The notes beneath the pieces are model-generated. The model was not told the DNA's origin, did not search any database, and saw only the letters and a list, made by a program, of their open reading frames with translations. Source: Desulfoscipio geothermicus DSM 3669 (GTDB lineage: Bacteria; Bacillota; Desulfotomaculia; Desulfotomaculales; Desulfallaceae). From it: a stretch of 64,000 nt of DNA. Within the stretch, counting starts at the first letter, position 1. The number at the start of each line of letters is the position of its first letter. Shown here one piece after another: positions 17,787-25,241 of the stretch. Location of the stretch: assembly GCF_900115975.1 (NCBI RefSeq), contig NZ_FOYM01000012.1:1-64000 (forward strand), read 5' to 3'. The position numbers and the translations under genes are program-made.

Positions 17787-17906
17787 ATACATATTGAGCC
17801 AAACGGGGTGATGTCTTTGAATGATGCAGCACAATTCCGGGGTTACGCGCTGGGGCATGACCACCGGGGTGCGGGTGCCAATACAAATAATTTTCACATG
17901 ATCAAT
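17787..17906 (-). pseudogene. Remnant of a lysine 2,3-aminomutase family gene
   Basis: A minus-strand stretch of about 40 codons reads IDHVKIICIGTRTPVVMP then QRVTPELCCIIQRHHPVWLN, which closely matches the conserved KamA/glutamate-aminomutase segment IGTRTPVV(L/M)PQRITPEL...YHPVWLNTHFNHP. The match stops after WLNMY; the expected THFNHP is gone, and nothing on either side has the radical-SAM CxxxCxxC site. The small open frame around it (17715-17948) runs into the acsA terminator and has no proper start. It is best read as an internal fragment of a lost gene. Confidence 0.7.
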
Positions 17907-17916
17907 AGCCGCTAAA

Positions 17917-17945
17917 TAAAAAAAGCCCCAAAAGCTGGGGCTTTT
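17917..17945 (-). terminator. Terminator of acsA
   Basis: On the minus strand AAAAGCCCCAGC TTTTG GGGCTTTTTTT: a short GC stem with a strong T tract about ten bases after the acsA stop codon. Confidence 0.9.
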
Positions 17946-17954
17946 CACACAGTT

Positions 17955-19901
17955 TTATCCTTTCATCTTGTCTATGGCTTCTTTGATTTCCGCAATGGAA
18001 GCCTCTTCTTCGATGGTGGACAGGTCGCCCAGTTCCTTGCCGGACCAGAGGGTCTTCATTACCCGACGCATGATCTTGCCGGAACGGGTCTTTGGCAGCG
18101 TGCCCACGAACTGGATATCCCTCATCACCACAATGGCGCCCATAGTATTGCGCACGTGGGCGATCAGTTCCTTTTTCATTTCTTCCGAGGGCTCATAGCC
18201 CTGCTTGAGCACCACGAAGGCACAGGCCACCTCGCCCCGCAACTCGTCAGGCACCCCGGACACACCGGCCTCCACCACCGCCGGGTGACCGATCAGGGCG
18301 CTTTCCACTTCCACGGTGCCGATCCGGTGCGCGGCAATTTTAATGACCTCGTCAGACCGGCCGGCAAAGAAGATATACCCGTCCTCGTCCATGTACGCGG
18401 CATCGCCGCAAAGGTACTTGCCCTTGGTCACGGGCAGGCGTTCCCAGTAATTGTACAGGTAGCCTTCGGGGTCGCCCCACAGGGTGGAAACAAGACCCGG
18501 GAACGGCTTTTTAATGACCACAACGCCCTTTTCGCCGGGCGGCAGCGGATTGCCGTCCTTTTCGTCCAATACCTCGGCCACCACGCCGGGCACCGGAATA
18601 TGCGCCGATCCCGGTTTAATGGGTATTATGCCCAGGCCGTAGGGGTTGGCGAAAATGGGCCCGGAGGTCTCGGTCTGCCACATGTGGTCCATAACCGGAA
18701 CCTTGTTTTCAAAGACCTGCTCCTGCAGCCAGGACCAGGCCGGCGGGTTCAATACTTCTCCGGCGCAGAATATTCTCTCCACCGAACTCAGGTCGTGCTT
18801 GCGCGCTTCATCAATGCCCAAACGCATCAGCCCGCGCACACCGGTGGGAGACAGCCACAGCGCCGTAGCCTTGTTACGGGAAGCCACGCTCCACCACATA
18901 TCCTTGTTGGGGTAGTCCGGTGTGCCTTCGTAGAGTACAGTGGTGCAGCCGGTCAGCAGCGGGCAGTACACGTTGTAGCTGTGCCCCACAATCCACCCGA
19001 TATCGGATGTGCAGAACCAAACATCGCTGTCCCGCAGGCCGTAAATCCATTTGCCCATGCTATAAATATAGATCTGGTATCCACCGTGTTTTTGCACCGT
19101 TACCTTGGGCTTGGCCGTGGTGCCGGAGGTGGGCAGCAGGAACAGCGGGTCGTTGGAGTCCATAATCTCGTATGCGTCACTCTGTCCCTCGCCGCCGGCC
19201 AGGAACTCGTCCCAGTAAATATCCCGCCCTTCGGTCATGGGATACTCCCGGTCGGGGTTCTTACGCAGCACAACCACCTTTTGAATCAGGTCGGGCGGGC
19301 ACTTGGCAATTCCCTCATCGACAATGGGCTTGAGTTCCACGGGCTTGCCCCGCCTGGAACCTTCATCCTGGGCCAGCACGTACCGGGCGCCGGAAATTTG
19401 CAAGCGGTCGGCCACGGCATTGGATGAAAAACCGGCGAAAATAACCACATGGATGGCCCCTACCCGGGCGCAGGCCAGCATGGCCGCCACGGATTCGATA
19501 CCGGTGGGCATGTAAACAGCCACCCGGTCGCCTTTTTTAACCCCCAGGCCCCGCAACGCCCGGGCGTATTGCTTGACCAACTCGAAAAGCTGGGCATAGG
19601 TCACCGTCCTTACCTCGCCCGTTTCCCCGGACTCGGCAACGATGGCCGCCCGGCCGGCCCGGCCCTTTTCAATATTATAATCCAGGCAGTTATAGCTGAT
19701 ATTTGTTTGTCCACCGATAAACCACCGGAAGGTGGGATAATCCCATTGAAATACCTGATCCCACTTTTTAAACCACTTAATTTCGCTCATGGCTTGTTCG
19801 GCGGCATGCCCCCAGAACCCTTCGGTATCCTCCGCCGCCCAGTCGATAAATTTTCTTACGTGCGGTGGTATTAAACCGGTACCTACTTTATTTTTTTCCA
19901 T
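17955..19901 (-). CDS. acsA: Acetyl-CoA synthetase (AMP-forming)
   Basis: Activates acetate to acetyl-CoA through acetyl-AMP. The 648 residues match the Acs family in length and layout: the N-terminal WFKKWDQVFQWDYPTFRWF cap, the core motifs MDHMWQTETSGP and YLCGDAAYMDEDGYIFFAGRSDEVIK, and the C-terminal PKTRSGKIMRR with the catalytic lysine (about 609) that protein acetyltransferases block in other bacteria. The phosphate loop reads PTSGTTAKPK (about residue 260), with Ala where most Acs proteins have Gly. GGGAGG precedes ATG 19901. It is monocistronic, with its own terminator. A propionate preference is possible. Confidence 0.93.
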   Translation of the reverse strand: MEKNKVGTGLIPPHVRKFIDWAAEDTEGFWGHAAEQAMSEIKWFKKWDQVFQWDYPTFRWFIGGQTNISYNCLDYNIEKGRAGRAAIVAESGETGEVRTVTYAQLFELVKQYARALRGLGVKKGDRVAVYMPTGIESVAAMLACARVGAIHVVIFAGFSSNAVADRLQISGARYVLAQDEGSRRGKPVELKPIVDEGIAKCPPDLIQKVVVLRKNPDREYPMTEGRDIYWDEFLAGGEGQSDAYEIMDSNDPLFLLPTSGTTAKPKVTVQKHGGYQIYIYSMGKWIYGLRDSDVWFCTSDIGWIVGHSYNVYCPLLTGCTTVLYEGTPDYPNKDMWWSVASRNKATALWLSPTGVRGLMRLGIDEARKHDLSSVERIFCAGEVLNPPAWSWLQEQVFENKVPVMDHMWQTETSGPIFANPYGLGIIPIKPGSAHIPVPGVVAEVLDEKDGNPLPPGEKGVVVIKKPFPGLVSTLWGDPEGYLYNYWERLPVTKGKYLCGDAAYMDEDGYIFFAGRSDEVIKIAAHRIGTVEVESALIGHPAVVEAGVSGVPDELRGEVACAFVVLKQGYEPSEEMKKELIAHVRNTMGAIVVMRDIQFVGTLPKTRSGKIMRRVMKTLWSGKELGDLSTIEEEASIAEIKEAIDKMKG

Positions 19902-20205
19902 AAAAAAATATCCTCCCCGGCGATATAAAATAAAAATTATTCTTATCTTTTACTGTTAGGTCTATTACTCAAGTAGTTGACGGATTGACAAAAACAAGCC
20001 TTATAAAGCCAGGCTCACCCCCTTTTTATGAATTTTCTAAATATATTATATTTTCATTATATAATATATTTTTATTTTATTATAACATTGTCCCTAATTA
20101 AATATATTTCTGCCGGAATGCTGAAAATGACATCTTAATGGTAACTTGCGTAAATTAAAAATAACTTATCCCGTCACGCTTCTCTGCCGGCAAATGAAAC
20201 TGAAA
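19902..20205. other. AT-rich intergenic region upstream of acsA
   Basis: No gene seen. The stretch 20030-20110 is almost pure A and T (repeats of ATATATT and TATAATA), likely a curved or easily melted promoter region for acsA. I could not choose a single -35/-10 pair. A TTGACA on the plus strand at about 19988 has no gene to serve. Confidence 0.4.
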
Positions 20206-20246
20206 ATAAAAAGGAACCCTTTTGCCGCTTTCCGGTTAAGGGTTCC
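20206..20246 (-). terminator. Terminator of the 40-residue protein gene
   Basis: On the minus strand GGAACCCTT and AAGGGTTCC form a nine-base stem followed by TTTTTATTTT, 15 bases downstream of the small gene's stop codon. Confidence 0.88.
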
Positions 20247-20260
20247 GGTCAAGATAAATA

Positions 20261-20383
20261 TTATTCCGTTTTATCCTGATCTTCCGCTGCAATCAGCTCG
20301 CTATGTTCCTGTTCCTTTTTTCTGCTTTCACTCATTTTTTCTGCATAATCCCGAGCTCTTTTCTCAATGTCCTTAAAGCCCAT
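20261..20383 (-). CDS. Small charged protein of 40 residues
   Basis: Not recognised. It encodes MGFKDIEKRARDYAEKM followed by a highly charged helical tail ending DQDKTE, with no cysteine and no membrane segment. Support for a real gene: ATG 20383 is preceded by AGGGGGGTG, and a strong terminator follows directly, so it is a compact unit. It could be a small regulatory or sporulation peptide, but nothing in the sequence says which. Confidence 0.65.
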   Translation of the reverse strand: MGFKDIEKRARDYAEKMSESRKKEQEHSELIAAEDQDKTE

Positions 20384-20472
20384 CCATACACCCCCCTGAG
20401 TGTTTGGGATATATTATTGGCAATTTTTTTTCATTTTATACCTTGCTTGCCAGAAAAACGGTGGCACTTCAT

Positions 20473-21150
20473 CTATGGCTGATGGTAATAATCTTCCTGT
20501 CCTACGTGCTCCGGAGCAATTTCCTCTCCGGTAACCAGTTGATAAACCATGCCGGCCGCTTCGTGGGTACCCACCACCATCAGCACGTCCCCGGCCTGCA
20601 GGGTGGTTTTCGCTTCCGGCGAAACCATTTCATGGCCGTTGCGGTAAATAGAAAGAATGGTCGCTCCCGTCCGGGCCCTGAAGTCCGCTTCGGCCAGCGT
20701 TTTTCCCAGTAAGGGTGAATCCGGCGGAACGGATATCTCCTCAAGTTTTTGCAGCCTGCCGGCCATTTTAAACGTGTAATCCAACAGCTGGTTTGTAAGC
20801 TGATCTATTTCGGTGTTCAATTGCTCCCTTTCCCGCAACAGTTTTGTCAACCGCTCCTGGATATCCAGCAAAACCTTTTTCTGATTGTAATCGGCCAGGT
20901 ATTCGCGGGCGGCCCTGTCCGATTTTACCACCACGCCCACCCCGGGCATAACATCGACAATGCCCCGCTCCTGCAGCAGCGTCAGCGCCCGCCTGATGGT
21001 CTCCGGTGAAACATTGTATTTCCCGGCCAGAGTGGACCGGCCGAAAATTTTTTGTCCAATGCGATATTCGCCACGTACTATGCGGGTGGCAATATCCACT
21101 GCGATAGTAATATATCTTGCCAGGTAGGCCTGGTGACGTTGTCCTTGCAT
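20473..21150 (-). CDS. GntR-family regulator with C-terminal RCK_C (TrkA-C) domain
   Basis: A DNA-binding regulator of 225 residues. The N-terminal winged helix (about 10-78) has FGRSTLAGKYNVSPETIRRA and the GIVDVMPGVGVVV wing. A coiled linker (about 90-140) follows, then an RCK_C domain (about 141-210): SPLLGKTLAEADFRARTGATI and LQAGDVLMVVGTHEA. In potassium-channel proteins this domain binds ligands, including cyclic di-AMP, so the regulator may respond to potassium state or c-di-AMP; that is inference. It lies 57 bases downstream of a COG3044-type ATPase gene on the same strand. Confidence 0.88.
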   Translation of the reverse strand: MQGQRHQAYLARYITIAVDIATRIVRGEYRIGQKIFGRSTLAGKYNVSPETIRRALTLLQERGIVDVMPGVGVVVKSDRAAREYLADYNQKKVLLDIQERLTKLLREREQLNTEIDQLTNQLLDYTFKMAGRLQKLEEISVPPDSPLLGKTLAEADFRARTGATILSIYRNGHEMVSPEAKTTLQAGDVLMVVGTHEAAGMVYQLVTGEEIAPEHVGQEDYYHQP

Positions 21151-21207
21151 CGGGTTTTCCCTTCCTTATTAATTGTTTTCAATAAATACCAAGACAGCGG
21201 TCAGTGT

Positions 21208-22911
21208 CTATTTGACCCGCAAACCGCGGTACCTGTTGAAAGCCGCCATGACTTCGTATTTGCGGGGCAGCGCAAAATCGCCCGGATGCTGCCCCATAAA
21301 AGCGGAGATAACGTCCAACCCCTCCTTTTCGATATCTTGCAATACTTTATGCGTTACCTGCGCCAGTGTTGTTTTGCCGTCGATGTATTTACGCGCATAT
21401 TTCATAATGGCTGCCAGCGCAGCCGTCTGACTGTTGTCCACCAGCTGTTCTACATTTTGCAAATCCACATTCTCCCGGCCCAGCTGTATGTCATCCAGTC
21501 CCCGGGACTTGACCTTATCCTTGCTTTGCAGCCGAAAAGCTTCCGGCAGCGGAATGCGCTCCCGCACCGTTTGCAGCGGCGCTTCCACCTCCCGACTGCG
21601 CTCACCCCGCATACCATAAGCAATTTCCCGGGCCCGGGCGGTAACATCCCGGGGCAGGTAATTGTGTATCATTATTACATTATCCGCCACTTCGAAGTAA
21701 TCGCCCGACCCGCCGACCACCAGTATTGTTGAAGTATTAAAATTATCCAGCAAATCCCGCACCCTGTCAATAAAGGGCGTGATGGGTTCCATTTCCCTGG
21801 CCACCAGCCGCTGCATCCGACCGTCCCGGATCATAAAGTTGGTGGCGCTGGTGTCCTCGTCCAGCAGCAATAGTTCCGTGCCTGCTTCCAGGGCTTCCAC
21901 TATGTTGGCGGCCTGGGACGTGCTGCCGCTGGCGTTGGCGGTGGAAAAATTACGGGTATCCTTGCCAAATGGCAAATTATTGATAAAGCCGCTTATATCC
22001 ACCCCTACTACGCTGCGCCCGTCTTCGGCCCTTATTTTTACGGCGTCCGACACGGTAATCACGAATTCCCGGCCGTCTCCCGGAATATGGTTGTAAACGC
22101 CCCGTTCAATGGCCCGCAAAAGAGTGGACTTGCCGTGATACCCGCCTCCCACTATCAGGGTAACTCCCCGGGGGATACCCATACCGCTGATCCGGCCCCG
22201 GTGGGGCAGGTTTACACTCACCGTATATTCTGGCGGGGAACGAAAGGGCACCACGTTTTCCCCTTTAAGCGGCAGGTCACTCACACCGCTTTCCCGCGGC
22301 AGCACGGAACCGTCGGCCACAAAGGCCACCAAACCCATTTCCGGCAATTGCCGCCGCAAAGCCGCCTGGTCCCGGGCCAGCTCAATGTGCACCTGCAAAC
22401 GGTTACGGTCCAGGTTTTTAAAAACCAGTGAGTGGCGGACTATTTCCGGCAGACTTTCAAGCAAGATTTCCCCGGCTTCCCCGGCCAGCACGGTCCTGCC
22501 CCGGGCTGGCAGGCCCACCACAAACCTGGCCTCTACAAACCGGTCGCCCGCCACCATGGAGGTACGTTCCAGCACCTCCTGCCCGGGCCGGTCAATGGAT
22601 ATGATGCCGCTTTTGCCGGTGCCCTTTCTTTCCGAGTAACGCCGCACCACTGCCGCAAAACACCTGGTGAGATAATCTTCCAAAGCTATCCTTTCCGTCC
22701 GGGTGCGGTAATATTCCGCAGGAAAACCCGCCACCTCCCGGGCCAACCTGACCCGCATGCGGCTCGGTGGAGCAAAGGGGTCGCTTTGCACGTGATCTAT
22801 ATACAGGGTGAAAAAGTCAAATTTATATGTACCGGCCAGGGACTTGTAGGCCCCATAGCCCTTGCGATCTATACCGGCCAATTTGCGCCGCAAATCGTTG
22901 CTGGTTTGCAT
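21208..22911 (-). CDS. ABC-class ATPase of unknown function (COG3044 type)
   Basis: A cytosolic protein of 567 residues. The middle holds a P-loop with an unusual sequence, VGGGYHGKSTLLRAIE (about 255-270), an ABC-like Walker B ELLLLDEDTSATNFMIRD, and a switch region TSTILVVGGSGDYFEVAD. The N-terminal 200 residues match the COG3044 layout (LRRKLAGIDRKGYGAYK, FFTLYIDHVQSDPFAPPSR). Members are widespread and uncharacterised. There is no membrane partner nearby, so it is not a transporter subunit. It probably shares a transcript with the GntR/RCK_C regulator. Confidence 0.85.
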   Translation of the reverse strand: MQTSNDLRRKLAGIDRKGYGAYKSLAGTYKFDFFTLYIDHVQSDPFAPPSRMRVRLAREVAGFPAEYYRTRTERIALEDYLTRCFAAVVRRYSERKGTGKSGIISIDRPGQEVLERTSMVAGDRFVEARFVVGLPARGRTVLAGEAGEILLESLPEIVRHSLVFKNLDRNRLQVHIELARDQAALRRQLPEMGLVAFVADGSVLPRESGVSDLPLKGENVVPFRSPPEYTVSVNLPHRGRISGMGIPRGVTLIVGGGYHGKSTLLRAIERGVYNHIPGDGREFVITVSDAVKIRAEDGRSVVGVDISGFINNLPFGKDTRNFSTANASGSTSQAANIVEALEAGTELLLLDEDTSATNFMIRDGRMQRLVAREMEPITPFIDRVRDLLDNFNTSTILVVGGSGDYFEVADNVIMIHNYLPRDVTARAREIAYGMRGERSREVEAPLQTVRERIPLPEAFRLQSKDKVKSRGLDDIQLGRENVDLQNVEQLVDNSQTAALAAIMKYARKYIDGKTTLAQVTHKVLQDIEKEGLDVISAFMGQHPGDFALPRKYEVMAAFNRYRGLRVK

Positions 22912-22985
22912 GATAACACCTACCTAAAAAAACACACTTTCACTAAATAAGCCGGCTTTCCGTGTTCCGGATCACCGGCTTTGGG

Positions 22986-23399
22986 TTACAATACCTTGGC
23001 CAGATTGAGCAGCAACCAGAGATCGTCTCCCTTTTTCACCACACCGCTGATGAAATCGACATTATCACCGTCCACCACCGGCGGGTCTACCTCATCGCTG
23101 GTATACCGCCCCACCTCGTGCACATTATCCACTATCATGCCCACTTTTTGCCCGCTGTATTCCACCACTATAATACGGGAGGAATCATCATAGTCCTTAA
23201 CCGACAAACCCAGGCGCCGGTTTAAATTAATTACCGGAACAATACTGCCCCGCAGATTTATGATTCCCTCGACATAATCCCTTGTATTGGGCACATTAGT
23301 AATATCAGTCATGCGGATAATTTCCTGGGTATCCTGAATGGGCAGAGCATATAGTTGATCAGCCAGCTCGAAAATAACCAATTGACCTTCATTTTGCAT
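22986..23399 (-). CDS. cheW: CheW-like chemotaxis coupling protein
   Basis: An adaptor that couples receptors to the CheA kinase. The 137 residues form a single CheW domain: QLVIFELADQLYALPIQ, the EIIRMTDITNVPNT loop, GIINLRGSIVPVINL with the conserved Asn-Leu-Arg-Gly, and a C-terminal KKGDDLWLLLNLAKVL. Start ATG 23399 follows GGGTGG; a GTG nine bases upstream is also in frame. No cheA or receptor gene is within the window, so this is an orphan or auxiliary CheW. Confidence 0.93.
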   Translation of the reverse strand: MQNEGQLVIFELADQLYALPIQDTQEIIRMTDITNVPNTRDYVEGIINLRGSIVPVINLNRRLGLSVKDYDDSSRIIVVEYSGQKVGMIVDNVHEVGRYTSDEVDPPVVDGDNVDFISGVVKKGDDLWLLLNLAKVL

Positions 23400-23514
23400 A
23401 AAAACCACCCGCTCCCGGCTTTAGTTTACCTCTTAATTATATGACAAATATTCTCTATTTCCTTTATTAAAAGAAAATTTTTCAAAAAAAATGTCCAAGC
23501 CCGGCAAATATTCG

Positions 23515-23643
23515 TTACTTTTCTTTTTTCGGCGGCGCTTGCTTTTCCAGACTGTCCTTGGGCGCGCCGCAAGCCTTGCATTTACCCGGCTTGCAACGTC
23601 CTTCCACGATATTGCCGCAAGATTGACATTTCCAAACTGCCAT
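23515..23643 (-). CDS. RCKP-type rubredoxin-like small zinc protein
   Basis: Encodes 42 residues beginning MAVWKCQSCGNIVEGRCKPG and continuing KCKACGAPKDSLEKQ, with a basic tail. Two CxxC knuckles (CQSC and CKAC) plus the RCKP sequence match the small family known as RCKP-type rubredoxin-like proteins. In rubrerythrins a similar module carries iron; alone it could bind iron or zinc. AAGGAGTG precedes ATG 23643. The function is unknown. Confidence 0.85.
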   Translation of the reverse strand: MAVWKCQSCGNIVEGRCKPGKCKACGAPKDSLEKQAPPKKEK

Positions 23644-23691
23644 GATATCACTCCTTCATTTAATGTTACACAGTAAATTTTAAGTGAAAAT

Positions 23692-24360
23692 TTAACAACC
23701 GGTGCCGCTTTGGGCCGCCCGCCTGAGTTCAGCGACCGCCGTCGCCGGGTCTACAGCCCCGAATACAGCCGACCCGGCTACCAGCACATCGGCGCCGGAC
23801 TCAACCACACCGGATGCGGTATTCACGTTAACCCCACCGTCCACCTGCAGCAATGTATCCGGCTTTTCCTTTTGCAACAACGCTTTAACCCGGCTTATTT
23901 TAGGTAACATTTCCGTAATGAACTCTTGCCCCCCGAACCCGGGGTTGACAGTCATTACCAGCACCAGGTCAAGCATGGGCAAAACAAATTCCAACCCTTC
24001 GGGCGATGTGGCGGGGTTAAAGGCCACCCCGGCCTTTTTACCGGCCTGTTTGATTATCTGCAAGGTCCGGTGCAAATGGGGACAGGCTTCGGCATGCACG
24101 GTAATAATGTCAGCACCGGCGGCGGCAAACTCAGGTATGTACCGGTCAGGGTTCGCAATCATCAAATGCACGTCGAACACCAGCCCGGATACCGGACGCA
24201 GCGCTTTAACCACCGGAGGACCGATGGTTATATTGGGCACGAAATGCCCGTCCATCACATCAATATGCAAAAATTCCGCCCCGGCCCGCTCCACGGCCCG
24301 GACCTGTTCGCCCAGGGACGCAAAGTCGGCCGACAAAATAGACGGGGCAATTATAACCAA
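23692..24360 (-). CDS. rpe: Ribulose-phosphate 3-epimerase
   Basis: Interconverts ribulose-5-phosphate and xylulose-5-phosphate in the pentose phosphate pathway. The 222-residue TIM barrel has the family markers [25 protein letters not shown] (metal ligands His and Asp), [17 protein letters not shown] and QVDGGVN. It starts at TTG 24360, two bases after the rsgA stop codon, with GGAGAT upstream, so it is coupled to rsgA, as in Bacillus. Confidence 0.96.
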   Translation of the reverse strand: MVIIAPSILSADFASLGEQVRAVERAGAEFLHIDVMDGHFVPNITIGPPVVKALRPVSGLVFDVHLMIANPDRYIPEFAAAGADIITVHAEACPHLHRTLQIIKQAGKKAGVAFNPATSPEGLEFVLPMLDLVLVMTVNPGFGGQEFITEMLPKISRVKALLQKEKPDTLLQVDGGVNVNTASGVVESGADVLVAGSAVFGAVDPATAVAELRRAAQSGTGC

Positions 24361-24361
24361 T

Positions 24362-25231
24362 TCAATATCTCCTTTCCGCCTCGATAACTTCTGTCAATAA
24401 ATCCAGATAATGCTGGTACCGCAAGGAGGATATTTGCCCTTGCACTACCGCCTCCTTGACCGCACAGCCGGGCTCCCGGTGGTGTAGGCAACCGGCGAAC
24501 CGGCATTGCGGTTCGTAGACACCAAACTCCGGGAAATAGCCCGCCAGTTCTTCGCGCCGCATAGGCGGTAAAAACATGCTGGAAAACCCCGGCGTATCCG
24601 CCACCAGCCCGCCACCGGCCAGAGGAATTAATTCCACGTGCCTGGTGGTATGTCTGCCCCGCTTTAATTTGCGGCTTATCCCCCCGGTTTCCAGCCCCAA
24701 ACCGGGCTGCAGGGCATTCAGCAGGCTGGATTTGCCCACCCCGGACGGACCGGCCAGCACGGTAATTCTCCCCCGCAAAATTTCCCGTAAATCATCCAGG
24801 TTGATGCCGGTTTTGGCGCTGACCCGGACTATGGGATGCCCGGCTGGCTTGTAATGATTTACAATATTTAATTCCGCCGCATCCGCCAGGTCGATTTTGT
24901 TAAAACAGATAACCGGGGCGACTCCGGCCGCCTGCGCTTGCACCAGAAACCGGTCCAGCAACGCTAGGTTGGGGTCCGGGTGCTTTACCGCAAAAACAAT
25001 TACCGCCTGCTCCACATTGGCTACCGGCGGCCTGATCAGTTCCGTCCGCCGGGGCAGAATTTCCTCCACCACGCCCTCCTGTGCATTAACCGGCTGCACA
25101 CGCACACGATCACCCACCAGTGCCTGGCCAAGCTGCCGGCGGATTTTGCCCCGGATAGCGCACCGGTAAATTTCTTCCGCCACCCGGACAAAATAAAATC
25201 CTCCGTAGGCCTTTATTATTGTTCCCTCCAT
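24362..25231 (-). CDS. rsgA: Ribosome small-subunit-dependent GTPase A
   Basis: A 30S assembly checkpoint GTPase. It has an N-terminal OB fold (about 1-65), then the circularly permuted GTPase order typical of RsgA: G4 [10 protein letters not shown]1 [12 protein letters not shown], and G3 DTPGFSS. The C-terminal zinc motif has [16 protein letters not shown]. It totals 289 residues. AGGAGGG precedes ATG 25231. It sits 10 bases downstream of the Ser/Thr kinase gene, the conserved prkC-rsgA-rpe order. Confidence 0.96.
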   Translation of the reverse strand: MEGTIIKAYGGFYFVRVAEEIYRCAIRGKIRRQLGQALVGDRVRVQPVNAQEGVVEEILPRRTELIRPPVANVEQAVIVFAVKHPDPNLALLDRFLVQAQAAGVAPVICFNKIDLADAAELNIVNHYKPAGHPIVRVSAKTGINLDDLREILRGRITVLAGPSGVGKSSLLNALQPGLGLETGGISRKLKRGRHTTRHVELIPLAGGGLVADTPGFSSMFLPPMRREELAGYFPEFGVYEPQCRFAGCLHHREPGCAVKEAVVQGQISSLRYQHYLDLLTEVIEAERRY

Positions 25232-25241
25232 AAAGGCCCTC

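Noticed and set aside
17715-17948. A 77-codon gene downstream of acsA
   Set aside because: It starts inside the acsA terminator and has no ribosome-binding site; only its middle is meaningful, as a KamA remnant, so it is listed as a pseudogene fragment.
18156-19427. A 423-codon open frame on the plus strand
   Set aside because: It is exactly antisense to acsA, has no ribosome-binding site and reads as His/Pro/Gly-rich text typical of a shadow frame in GC-rich coding DNA.
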